Source: Treponema parvum (lineage in GTDB: Bacteria; Spirochaetota; Spirochaetia; Treponematales; Treponemataceae). From it: 64,000 bases of DNA. The notes beneath the pieces are model-generated. The model saw only the letters and a list, made by a program, of their open reading frames with translations. It was not told the origin of the DNA and did no database searches. This document shows positions 17,775 to 24,791 of this stretch, piece by piece (position 1 is the stretch's first letter; each line of letters begins with the position of its first letter). The stretch spans positions 806,001-870,000 of the forward strand of contig NZ_CP054257.1 of assembly GCF_017893945.1 (NCBI RefSeq), written 5' to 3'. Made by a program: the position numbers and the translations under genes.

Positions 17775-17830
17775 GTTTTTTGGATTTAGTTAAATTTTGA
17801 TTTTTATTGCCGCCGGATCCGTCTTGCGTT

Positions 17831-17987
17831 TTGACAACGGACGAACCTGGCAGTATTGTGTGTGTAGGGCGGCGGACTTGTGCGGCAACAGAATGGCGGT
17901 TTTTGAAAACAGGATGCTCAATGCGAGTTTCCTGTTGCGTGAAGCTGCCGCCGCTTCCCGTTGCACAGCTCGTGACGTGCGGTTTTT
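17831..17987 (+). ncRNA. Candidate structured small RNA with its own promoter
   Basis: A consensus -35 TTGACA (17831-17836) and a -10-like TATTGT (17854-17859) are spaced by 17 bp. The predicted start near 17866 coincides with a long stem: GGCGGC (17868-17873) pairs with GCCGCC (17947-17952), and inside it GCAACAG (17885-17891) pairs with CTGTTGC (17932-17938). A weak GCAC/GTGC hairpin followed by GGTTTTT ends near 17987. No protein is supported here. It could be a regulatory RNA, a 6S-like hairpin, or the leader of the tRNA-Pro transcript. Confidence 0.3.
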
Positions 17988-18033
17988 ACGCGCTTGCCTA
18001 AAGTCAAATGATTTTATATATTGTAAACGTATT

Positions 18034-18106
18034 CGGAATGTAGCGCAGTTGGTAGCGCGTCTGGTTTGGGACCAGAATGTCGCAGGTTCAAATCCTGTCA
18101 TTCCGA
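18034..18106 (+). tRNA. tRNA-Pro (anticodon TGG)
   Basis: A full cloverleaf can be drawn. The acceptor stem is CGGAATG with CATTCCG, the D arm is GCGC...GCGC, and the anticodon stem TCTGG/CCAGA encloses loop TTTGGGA with anticodon TGG. The T arm has loop TTCAAAT. The first base C1 is usual for bacterial tRNA-Pro. The 3' CCA is not encoded. Confidence 0.95.
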
Positions 18107-18215
18107 CATATTTTTATCTTGCTGCAATAAAAAAATTATCGGCCGAGAGTTTTTTGTAGAATTTCCTGCCTGTTTTTATCCCTGAAAAGAATTTTACAGA
18201 CACGCAAAAGCGGCG

Positions 18216-18575
18216 TTACTGCTTGGGGTAAAGGCTCATTCCCACCAGAACGCAGCCTTCGATAAAATCGATATTCGAATTTTTTAAATACTCAAGAAGA
18301 TCTTCGCTTTCGGCTCCGGGCTGAACTACGGCGTATTTAAACTGTTTGTTGCATTCTTTGATCAGTTTGAGCCCTAAAACCGCATTTATACAAAAGACAA
18401 TGACGTCTATATCGCCTGATATTTCATTTATGGAAGAAAATTCCTTGCTTACTCCGTATGCGGTATAACCTTTTTCAAGAAGTCCGTGTTTTATTTTATA
18501 TGCGTATTTTTCAGGATTGACGGTATTTCCCAGAACGGCGAAATTTTGCTGCTGCATGATCGTTTTTAAGTCCAT
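18216..18575 (-). CDS. CoA-binding domain protein (YccU type)
   Basis: Small cytoplasmic protein (119 residues) with a Rossmann-like CoA_binding_2 fold. It shows FAVLGNTVNPEKYAYKIKHG near the N-terminus, a middle IDVIVFCINA strand, and YAVVQPGAESEDLLEYLKN followed by CVLVG, which correspond to the conserved PG and cysteine-containing C-terminus of the family. GGAG lies 5 bp before ATG on the minus strand. Members bind acyl-CoA but have no settled physiological role. It lies between two tRNA genes and appears monocistronic. Confidence 0.75.
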   Translation of the reverse strand: MDLKTIMQQQNFAVLGNTVNPEKYAYKIKHGLLEKGYTAYGVSKEFSSINEISGDIDVIVFCINAVLGLKLIKECNKQFKYAVVQPGAESEDLLEYLKNSNIDFIEGCVLVGMSLYPKQ

Positions 18576-18585
18576 AGCGGCTCCA

Positions 18586-18620
18586 TATAAAAAAACTTCT
18601 TTCTTGCGAAAGAAGTTTTA
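18586..18620 (-). terminator. Intrinsic terminator of tRNA-Val
   Basis: On the minus strand an 11-bp perfect stem (AAAACTTCTTT pairing with AAAGAAGTTTT, loop of 6) directly follows the tRNA and ends in a T-rich run. Convincing intrinsic terminator. Confidence 0.8.
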
Positions 18621-18621
18621 A

Positions 18622-18695
18622 TGGACGATGACGGGATCGAACCGCCGACATTCTGGGTGTAAACCAGACGCTCGTACCAGCTGAGCTAATCGTCC
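18622..18695 (-). tRNA. tRNA-Val (anticodon TAC)
   Basis: Read on the minus strand. The acceptor stem is GGACGAT with ATCGTCC and discriminator A. The D arm has AGCTCAGCTGGT, the anticodon stem TCTGG/CCAGA encloses loop TTTACAC with anticodon TAC, and the T loop is TTCGATC. The 3' CCA is not encoded. A terminator follows at once. Confidence 0.95.
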
Positions 18696-18786
18696 GTGCG
18701 TTAATATATCAATAATATAGAAATCGGTTAAACGTGTCAATCACGGCGCTTAAGATTTTTGTTGCCGGCGGTTCAAAACGCTGCGT

Positions 18787-19497
18787 TTATTCCATAGGAT
18801 TTTCAGTTCCGGTTCTGAACATAAAAAGATCCCGTATTTTATAAGAATATGTCGAATTTAAAGTCTGTTTTTCGGAATCTTCGCTCGTTACCTGCAGTGT
18901 AAATCCGTAATTGATACTTTCATATCCGTCTGCGGAAATTTCAAGCGAAAAATCGAATTGCTCCGTTACGCCCGCCGCATCCGTAGGTTCCGGTTTTAAC
19001 CAAAAAGAAAAAACACCCTTTGTGGTATGATATGTTTTGCACGGATTTGCCCATGAAGAATCCTTCATTATTACGGTTGTGCCGTTGCGCATAAGCTTAA
19101 TGGAAGCTCCGCTTAACGGTTCAAACGTCGTCCCGTCAAGAACGCAGCCTGTAAAAATAGGAAAGTTAAAAAGCGGACTGTTATGGTGTTTTGCGGTTTT
19201 TCTTGTGTGAATGTGATCGGGCCTTTGTATGGAATTGACGGTTCTGATTCCCTCGATACCTATGGCGTCTATGTCCGCCAATAGCTGTCCGTCTTTAAAT
19301 ACTTCAGCGGAATGAACTACTCCCCTTCCCGATACGACGTACTTCGGCGGAATCCTGTTCAGAACATAACTGACGGCGTCCATGCGGCAATTTTCACAGC
19401 TGCAGCGGAACCAAGGAGGATTTATTTCTTTGATACGGTCATTCAGCTGATTGATCCGCTCGATCACAATTTCTTCCATCATGTTGTGTATATGCAT
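18787..19497 (-). CDS. ComFB-domain protein with a C-terminal beta-sandwich domain
   Basis: Protein of 236 residues. The first 60 or so match the ComFB family (NMMEEIVIERINQLND, then RCSCENCRMDAVSYVLNRIP with C32, C34, C37, then PKYVVSGRG). Some cyanobacterial ComFB-domain proteins bind cyclic dinucleotides. The C-terminal part (about 110-225) looks like a carboxypeptidase-regulatory/Ig-like beta sandwich (GCVLDGTTFEPLSGASIKLM, then FSLEISADGYESINYGFTL). No signal peptide is seen. AGGAG 8 bp upstream supports the start. ComFB joined to such a domain is unusual; the function is unknown. Confidence 0.65.
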   Translation of the reverse strand: MHIHNMMEEIVIERINQLNDRIKEINPPWFRCSCENCRMDAVSYVLNRIPPKYVVSGRGVVHSAEVFKDGQLLADIDAIGIEGIRTVNSIQRPDHIHTRKTAKHHNSPLFNFPIFTGCVLDGTTFEPLSGASIKLMRNGTTVIMKDSSWANPCKTYHTTKGVFSFWLKPEPTDAAGVTEQFDFSLEISADGYESINYGFTLQVTSEDSEKQTLNSTYSYKIRDLFMFRTGTENPME

Positions 19498-19944
19498 CGT
19501 CGTACTCCTGCTTTATAGGTATACATTCATAAAAAACTTATTCCTGCGATATCCCTGTTGTACCGGACAAGATAACCGGAACCCGCTTTAATATTATACA
19601 AGAAGGATTTATAAAATCCAATAAAATTTTGCAAATTCCTGTTATTCAGCCCAAACTTCGAGTTTTTATAAGGGCGGCTTGTTCGCACACGGACGTGCGA
19701 CTTACAAGTAATGCCGCGTTTTTACCGCGCAAATCTCGCCATTCAAACTACTTAATTATAAAATGTTTATTCAATCAAATCAAGATTTAGAAAATTGCAT
19801 GAACTGTTTTTTTTAAACCGCCTTATCGAGCCGCCTTTTGCCTGCGACGATATTTCTGCCGTAGAAGCTCTGCCGACCTTTTCCCCATCGTCAATTGACC
19901 GCAAACAGCTTTTTTATTTCAGAAGGCTGTGGTATATTTTTTAT
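19498..19944. other. Intergenic region between divergent genes
   Basis: This 447-bp gap has no convincing gene. It holds the ribosome site and likely promoter of the minus-strand ComFB gene. A small hairpin TCGCAC-N6-GTGCGA lies at 19683-19700. At the right edge is an extended -10 element, TGG-TATATT (19930-19938), ending 6 bp before the ATG at 19945. Confidence 0.5.
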
Positions 19945-20577
19945 ATGTGGAAATGTGTTTTAATCTGTATTTCTGCTGCAAGCTCCGTTTTTTTTGCCTG
20001 TTCCAACATAGGCTCTCCCGCCGAATCGGAAGGCAAAGATAAAACTCTTATGTCTCTGATGGCGGAGCGTAGAATTGACTGGGAAAACGAACTTGAGCCC
20101 ATTGCTCTTAAACGCAATATCGAAAAACTTGACGGAGTGGAAAGCGGCGTGGATATTACCCCGCAGACTTATGCGCTTTCCGCTTTGAAAAGGGGAAGTA
20201 CCGTATATCCGTTTATAGAAGGGTTCGGCAGTTTAGACACTTCTTCTCTCACAAAGGAGGCTAAAGCCGTTCTTGACGGGTTTTGTAACGCTTTTCTGGA
20301 CGGCAGCGGCGAGGAATCTTATATCGACGCTGAAAAAAAATACGCTCTGGTGTTCTTTCTTTCGGATATAAAGCTGTTTTTCAAAACCGAAAAAAATATC
20401 TTTGACGGCAGAACATACGGAACTCCTTTTATAAAAGATGAAACTTTCGGAGTTCCCGTTCGTTTTACCGGTAAAGATGTTTTGCTTGACGTCTTTATAT
20501 ATTTAAATCGGAATTCCGATTGGAAGATAAATCAAATACAAATAAAAAACATACGGACGGCTGAAAATGCAGAATAA
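19945..20577 (+). CDS. Putative lipoprotein of unknown function
   Basis: Protein of 210 residues. The N-terminus MWKCVLICISAASSVFFACS gives a signal peptide with a relaxed spirochaete lipobox ending in Cys19, so lipidation and membrane anchoring are likely. The rest is mixed alpha/beta with no motif I recognise. The frame is open upstream to 19795, but ATG 19945 gives a proper signal peptide. It has no Shine-Dalgarno; an extended -10 ends 6 bp upstream, so the message may be leaderless. It overlaps the next gene by 11 bp and is probably cotranscribed with it. Confidence 0.55.
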   Translation: MWKCVLICISAASSVFFACSNIGSPAESEGKDKTLMSLMAERRIDWENELEPIALKRNIEKLDGVESGVDITPQTYALSALKRGSTVYPFIEGFGSLDTSSLTKEAKAVLDGFCNAFLDGSGEESYIDAEKKYALVFFLSDIKLFFKTEKNIFDGRTYGTPFIKDETFGVPVRFTGKDVLLDVFIYLNRNSDWKINQIQIKNIRTAENAE

Positions 20578-21484
20578 ACTTACAGGAATTGAACGTGAAT
20601 TGGTTCTGAAATATTTGCAGGATGGAAATGTCCCGGTAACGGTAACCTTGCTTGAAGATCTTCCTTTGTCTTCCGTTCATTCGGCGTCCAGTGCGGTTTT
20701 CCCCGTTGCTCTCCAGCCTGAAAAAATGACTGTTTTGGATCAGGGAATAATTTTGCTTAAAAATCCTCCGCAGGCGGCGTCTTCCTTTGAAGGAAAGGAT
20801 GTTCGCGTCGAATTCTATTTTAACAGGCTGGGACTCTGTTTTATCACAAAGATGACGCACGTTTCTTCCGGGCTTGCTCTTGCAATTCCTTCGGAAATAA
20901 ACAGGATCACGGAAGTGCCCGTAGACAAAATCAGCACGTTTAAAGCCGATATTCACTATCTTACGGACAATAAAAAAGACGTTCACATATTTTGCAGTTC
21001 GGCCGACGGTTATAAACTCTTTTCAAAACCTATTTGGAGCGATATTCCTTCCGACAGGAGCGGAGATGCAAAAAAATACCTTGAATCCTTTGTAGGCGAT
21101 GCGAAAAAACAAAAAGAGGTGGGTAACGGAATTTATTTGATACCCGTATGCCGCTACCTTGTAGAAAGACGGGAAGGTTTTAAGCCTATCCAGAGTCGCA
21201 GAGAAAGTCTTAAAGCCCTGTATGTTGACCATGAGTGCATAGTCATAGGCGGGGATACTAAAGAATTTCCGCTTAAAAAAGATATTGAATATTCTGCGAT
21301 ACTGTCATTCCCTGTGGATATAAAGCCTGCTGCAGCGCGGGAAGTGGAAACGCTTTTTGTTGTCCGCACCGTGTATTCGGCGGATGACGGCGTAAGAAGG
21401 TGCGCCGTGTGCCGTTTTACGTCGATGAAGGAAGAAGATATCCGTTTTGTCTATGAAATGACTACGAAAAACCTATTAATTTAA
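20567..21484 (+). CDS. Unknown protein, possibly PilZ-N-like
   Basis: A 305-residue cytoplasmic protein without signal peptide or membrane helix. The stretch VRVEFYFNRLGLCFITKMTH (residues 85-104) resembles the beta barrel of YcgR/PilZ N-terminal domains. Further on RRESLKALYVDHECIVIGG and DIEYSAILSFP could form a second barrel, but a full PilZ RxxxR and DxSxxG pair is not clear. If real, it would be a cyclic-di-GMP effector or a degenerate relative. It overlaps the upstream lipoprotein gene by 11 bp. The assignment is tentative. Confidence 0.5.
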   Translation: MQNKLTGIERELVLKYLQDGNVPVTVTLLEDLPLSSVHSASSAVFPVALQPEKMTVLDQGIILLKNPPQAASSFEGKDVRVEFYFNRLGLCFITKMTHVSSGLALAIPSEINRITEVPVDKISTFKADIHYLTDNKKDVHIFCSSADGYKLFSKPIWSDIPSDRSGDAKKYLESFVGDAKKQKEVGNGIYLIPVCRYLVERREGFKPIQSRRESLKALYVDHECIVIGGDTKEFPLKKDIEYSAILSFPVDIKPAAAREVETLFVVRTVYSADDGVRRCAVCRFTSMKEEDIRFVYEMTTKNLLI

Positions 21485-21538
21485 ACTTATTCGTTTAAAT
21501 TCTTATCGCTTTTCTTAAAATCAATCTATACGAAGACT

Positions 21539-22666
21539 TTATTTATTTGAGCTTTCGGTTTCAGGTGATGTTTGTTCGCTTTCGTCTACGGCGGACAATT
21601 GCTTTTTAGTTTCTTCCGGATGATTGCCTAAAAAAATCGCTATGGGATGCAAAAAAGAAATGTTTTCACATATTATTTTTAATATGACCGTTACCGGAAC
21701 TGCGAGTAAAAAACCCGCAAAACCCCACATTTCTCCCCATATGGAAAGGCTTACCAGAATTATAAACGGCGAAAGGCCCAGATTGGAACCTGTTATTCTG
21801 GGCTCAAGAATAGTACCGAGCGAAACGTTTACCACGATCATAATACAGGCGACTATGACCGTAGGCATTACGGCCGGATAAAACTGTATCAGTGCGAAAA
21901 ATATTGTAAGTACGGATGAAAAAATCGAGCCGAAATTCGGAATAAAATTTAAAATAAAGGCTATAAATCCCCAAACCACCGGAAACTCCAAGCCTACGAA
22001 GTACGTACCTGTTCCTACGAGCGCTCCTGTGGCAAATGAAATTATGAATTTTATTGAAATAAAATTAGTGATTTCGCGGATTATATTGTTAAAAACATGT
22101 TTGACGCGACCTTTCAACTTAGGGGTGGGGAAGGCTACGTTTATTTTTTCCCGCATATAATGCAATTCGCTTACCAGAAAAAGGATAAGGAGCATTATCA
22201 TCATAAAAGTTTTGGAAAAGGAGATAAGGTCGCCTGAAAGCGTAAGAACGGCGCTTTGGATCGCATTTCTTATTCCGAGCTGATCCCAAAGGTTTTCCAT
22301 GAGACTGTAGGTTTCGTTGAAGGGCAATCGGAATGTCTTTGCAAAAACTTCATATATGGTTTTAAGGCGTATTTCATAGCGCGGATAAAGCGAAAGAATT
22401 CGGCGCAGGCTTGAAATAAGCAAGTTTCCCGTTGCCGCTATGAAAACCATGGAAATGAGCAGTATGAGCACGGCGGAAAAGATCCAAGGAATATGAAATT
22501 TGGATTGCAACTTGCGTAAGAGCGGCAGCATCACAAGGGACAAAAGTATTGAAAAGACTACGGGCACAACTATTGCCGCTGCAAGTTTTAAAATTACTCC
22601 GGATGCTATGATACAGATAAAAAGCAGAAGATAAAAAACGCCTTTTGTATAGTTATTCTGTTGCAT
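21539..22666 (-). CDS. AI-2E family (PerM-type) permease
   Basis: Integral membrane protein of 375 residues with the AI-2E transporter family layout. Paired N-terminal helices are followed by a long amphipathic region (LYPRYEIRLKTIYEVF), and the C-terminal block has WGFIAFILNFIPNFGSIFSSV and GTILEPRITGSNLGLSPFIILVSL. The PxxG and PRI stretches are characteristic. A hydrophilic, Glu/Ser-rich tail closes it. Members export small molecules or act in Na+/H+ exchange; the substrate is not deducible. It follows serS by 18 bp on the minus strand and probably shares its transcript. Confidence 0.85.
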   Translation of the reverse strand: MQQNNYTKGVFYLLLFICIIASGVILKLAAAIVVPVVFSILLSLVMLPLLRKLQSKFHIPWIFSAVLILLISMVFIAATGNLLISSLRRILSLYPRYEIRLKTIYEVFAKTFRLPFNETYSLMENLWDQLGIRNAIQSAVLTLSGDLISFSKTFMMIMLLILFLVSELHYMREKINVAFPTPKLKGRVKHVFNNIIREITNFISIKFIISFATGALVGTGTYFVGLEFPVVWGFIAFILNFIPNFGSIFSSVLTIFFALIQFYPAVMPTVIVACIMIVVNVSLGTILEPRITGSNLGLSPFIILVSLSIWGEMWGFAGFLLAVPVTVILKIICENISFLHPIAIFLGNHPEETKKQLSAVDESEQTSPETESSNK

Positions 22667-22684
22667 ATGCCTTCCGCAGTTGTT

Positions 22685-23989
22685 TTATGCGTTTTTATTA
22701 ACGCCCGTTTTTTTAGGTTTGGGTACTATTTTGTCGAAAGCGCAGTACGGAACTAAAACCTCGGGGACAGTGACGGAGCCGTCTTCATTCTGATAGTTTT
22801 CGAGAATAGCAAGCATGGCGCGGCCCGCCGCTATCGCGGTTCCGTTCAGCATGTGGACGAATTTATTCTTACCGTCTTCGTCCTTATAGCGGACGTTAAG
22901 GCGTCGGCTTTGGTAGTCCGTACAGTTTGAGGTTGAAGTAACTTCACCGTATTCGCCGTCGTTGCGTCCCGGCATCCATGCTTCGAGATCCCACTTTCGG
23001 TACGCGGGCGCCCCCAGATCGCCGGTGCATGTGTCTACTACGCGGAACGGGATGCCCAGCGTGCTGAATATTTCTTCTTCGATAAGGCGAAGCTTTTCAT
23101 GAATTTTATCCGAGTCTTCGGGCAGGCAGTAGACGAACATTTCTACCTTGTCAAACTGGTGCACGCGGTACAAGCCCTTGCTGAACTGTCCGGCGGCTCC
23201 GGCTTCCCGCCTAAAGCAGTGCGAAAGTCCGCAATAAAAAAGCGGCAGTTCCGATTTATCGAGAATCTCGTCCGAATGATAGCCGCCGAGCGTGATTTCT
23301 GCCGTGGCTACAAGGCATGTGTTTTCGCCCTCAAGCGCATATACGTTGGATTCGTTGCCTCTAGGATTAAAGCCTATTCCCTTCAAAACCTCTTCGCGGG
23401 CTATGTCCGGGGTGATAAACGGCGTAAAGCCGTGTTTGCGTAAGGTGTTCAGCGCATACATTATGAGCGCCTGTTCTAAAAAAACGGCTTCGTTTTTTAG
23501 ATAATAGAATTTTGGCCCCGACACCTTTGTTCCGCGCTCGAAATCTATGAGATCAAGCTCTTCGCCCAGCGTTATGTGATCCTTCGGTTTAAAAGAAAAT
23601 TTTCTTGGGCTTCCGACCTTTTTTACTTCAAGATTTTCGCTGTCCAATTTTCCTACGGGAGCTTCGGGGCTGCACATGTTGGGAATCTTACGCGCGGCGT
23701 CTTCGAGTTTTTCTTCACATTCTTCAAGCGATTTTTCTACCGCTGCAATCTTTTCTTTTATTGCCTTGCCTTCCGCGATCAGATTTGCCCTCGTTTCGCC
23801 ATCAAGCTTGCCCTTCATCGATTCGGCGTTGGCATTGCGTTTTTGCTGCAAATTCTGTTTTTCGGTTACCAAAGCGGTGCGTTTATCATAAAGATCGACT
23901 ACTGTGTCCGCATCGGCCGTCATATTGCGGTTTTGAATATTTTTCTTTACCGCGTCAAGGTTGTCTTTTATAAATTTGTAATCCAACAT
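22685..23989 (-). CDS. serS: Seryl-tRNA synthetase
   Basis: Class II synthetase of 434 residues charging tRNA-Ser. The N-terminal coiled-coil arm spans about 30-110 (rich in K, E, Q). The catalytic core follows, with motif 2 SHCFRREAGAAGQFSKGLYRVHQF (cited core FRREAGAAGQFSKGLYR) and motif 3 GTAIAAGRAMLAILENYQ. Motif 3 reads GTAIAAGR where most bacteria have GSGLAVGR, a mild variation. On the minus strand TAAAAT ends 7 bp before the ATG and no Shine-Dalgarno is seen, so serS may start as a leaderless message inside the end of the upstream SIMPL gene. Confidence 0.95.
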   Translation of the reverse strand: MLDYKFIKDNLDAVKKNIQNRNMTADADTVVDLYDKRTALVTEKQNLQQKRNANAESMKGKLDGETRANLIAEGKAIKEKIAAVEKSLEECEEKLEDAARKIPNMCSPEAPVGKLDSENLEVKKVGSPRKFSFKPKDHITLGEELDLIDFERGTKVSGPKFYYLKNEAVFLEQALIMYALNTLRKHGFTPFITPDIAREEVLKGIGFNPRGNESNVYALEGENTCLVATAEITLGGYHSDEILDKSELPLFYCGLSHCFRREAGAAGQFSKGLYRVHQFDKVEMFVYCLPEDSDKIHEKLRLIEEEIFSTLGIPFRVVDTCTGDLGAPAYRKWDLEAWMPGRNDGEYGEVTSTSNCTDYQSRRLNVRYKDEDGKNKFVHMLNGTAIAAGRAMLAILENYQNEDGSVTVPEVLVPYCAFDKIVPKPKKTGVNKNA

Positions 23990-23996
23990 AGCGATT

Positions 23997-24025
23997 ATTT
24001 TATCCGTCCATTGTTTTTATTGCAA
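23997..24025 (-). promoter_or_regulatory. Putative leaderless promoter of serS
   Basis: Minus-strand TTGCAA (24020-24025) and TAAAAT (23997-24002) are spaced by 17 bp. The -10 ends 7 bp before the serS ATG, so transcription should begin at or next to the start codon. Confidence 0.45.
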
Positions 24026-24739
24026 GGCGTAGGTTACGTGTACGGTTACGCTTATGTCGGTATTGCCTGCGTTAATAGGCGTAGGGCCGGCGGCCTTTGC
24101 GGACATAAGCATGCCGTCGTTTAGCATCCTTGCGGAATCGTTGTACGGCACATAATCTTCCTGAATGGAAACTATTTTTCCTATGCTTGCTCCTCCCGTG
24201 GTTGCAAGAATTTTAGCCGCTTTTTCCGCCTTTTCCATTGCGAGAATTCTGGCCTGTTCTACGGCTCCTGTCGTATCGCTTACGCCGAAGTTCAAAGAAG
24301 AAAATTCGTTCGCTCCGGCCTTTACCGCCGTGTCGATTAGAGTTCCGGCTTTTTCTATGTCGCTGACCGTCACAAGAATTTCATTTGAAACCCTATAGTT
24401 GCCGAATATCTGGCGGTTGTTTTCCCACGTGTATTCCCGATGGATATTGTAATTTTGCGTGGAAATATCGTCTTTTGAAAGACCTACTGACAAGACAGCC
24501 TGTTGAACCGAATTCATCTTTTTTGCATTGTCCTGTACTGCCGTTTGTAAATCCGCATTAGACGTGCGGACGGACATTACGATCGTAGCCTGATCGGGCT
24601 TTATCGAGACAACGCCGGTGCCTATGACGGAGACGGTACGCATTTCACGTCCGAACCGTTCGGTTGCGCATGACGACGTAAAGATTGCCGCTATGAGTAT
24701 CGCAAAGATCACGGCCGAATTTTTTATCTTATTTTTCAT
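24017..24739 (-). CDS. SIMPL-domain (DUF541) lipoprotein
   Basis: Exported protein of 240 residues. The signal peptide ends in AIFTSSC, a lipobox, so it is probably a lipoprotein. The SIMPL domain covers most of the rest: VSVIGTGVVSIKPDQATIVM at its start, then LSKDDISTQNYNIHREYTW, RVSNEILVTVSDIEKAGTLI and the C-terminal ISVTVHVTYAL strand. The family is periplasmic and its members have varied, poorly defined roles in stress or signalling. AGAGG precedes the ATG. It lies 52 bp after the TPR lipoprotein gene and probably belongs to the same transcript. Confidence 0.85.
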   Translation of the reverse strand: MKNKIKNSAVIFAILIAAIFTSSCATERFGREMRTVSVIGTGVVSIKPDQATIVMSVRTSNADLQTAVQDNAKKMNSVQQAVLSVGLSKDDISTQNYNIHREYTWENNRQIFGNYRVSNEILVTVSDIEKAGTLIDTAVKAGANEFSSLNFGVSDTTGAVEQARILAMEKAEKAAKILATTGGASIGKIVSIQEDYVPYNDSARMLNDGMLMSAKAAGPTPINAGNTDISVTVHVTYALQ

Positions 24740-24791
24740 TTTATACCTCTTGTACCCCGCGAAAATTTTATTTTATAAAAAAAGAGCGAAA

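Noticed and set aside
17797..18159. 120-residue plus-strand frame
   Set aside because: It runs through tRNA-Pro, so it cannot be a real protein gene.
16261..19720. Word GCGTTTTTACCGC shared by two intergenic regions (near 16280 and 19715)
   Set aside because: Only 13 bases and two copies; too short to call a repeat element without a genome-wide count.
23576..24124. 182-residue plus-strand reading frame
   Set aside because: It is the reverse of serS and the end of the SIMPL gene. It is rich in Phe, Tyr and Cys, as antisense frames of coding DNA often are.
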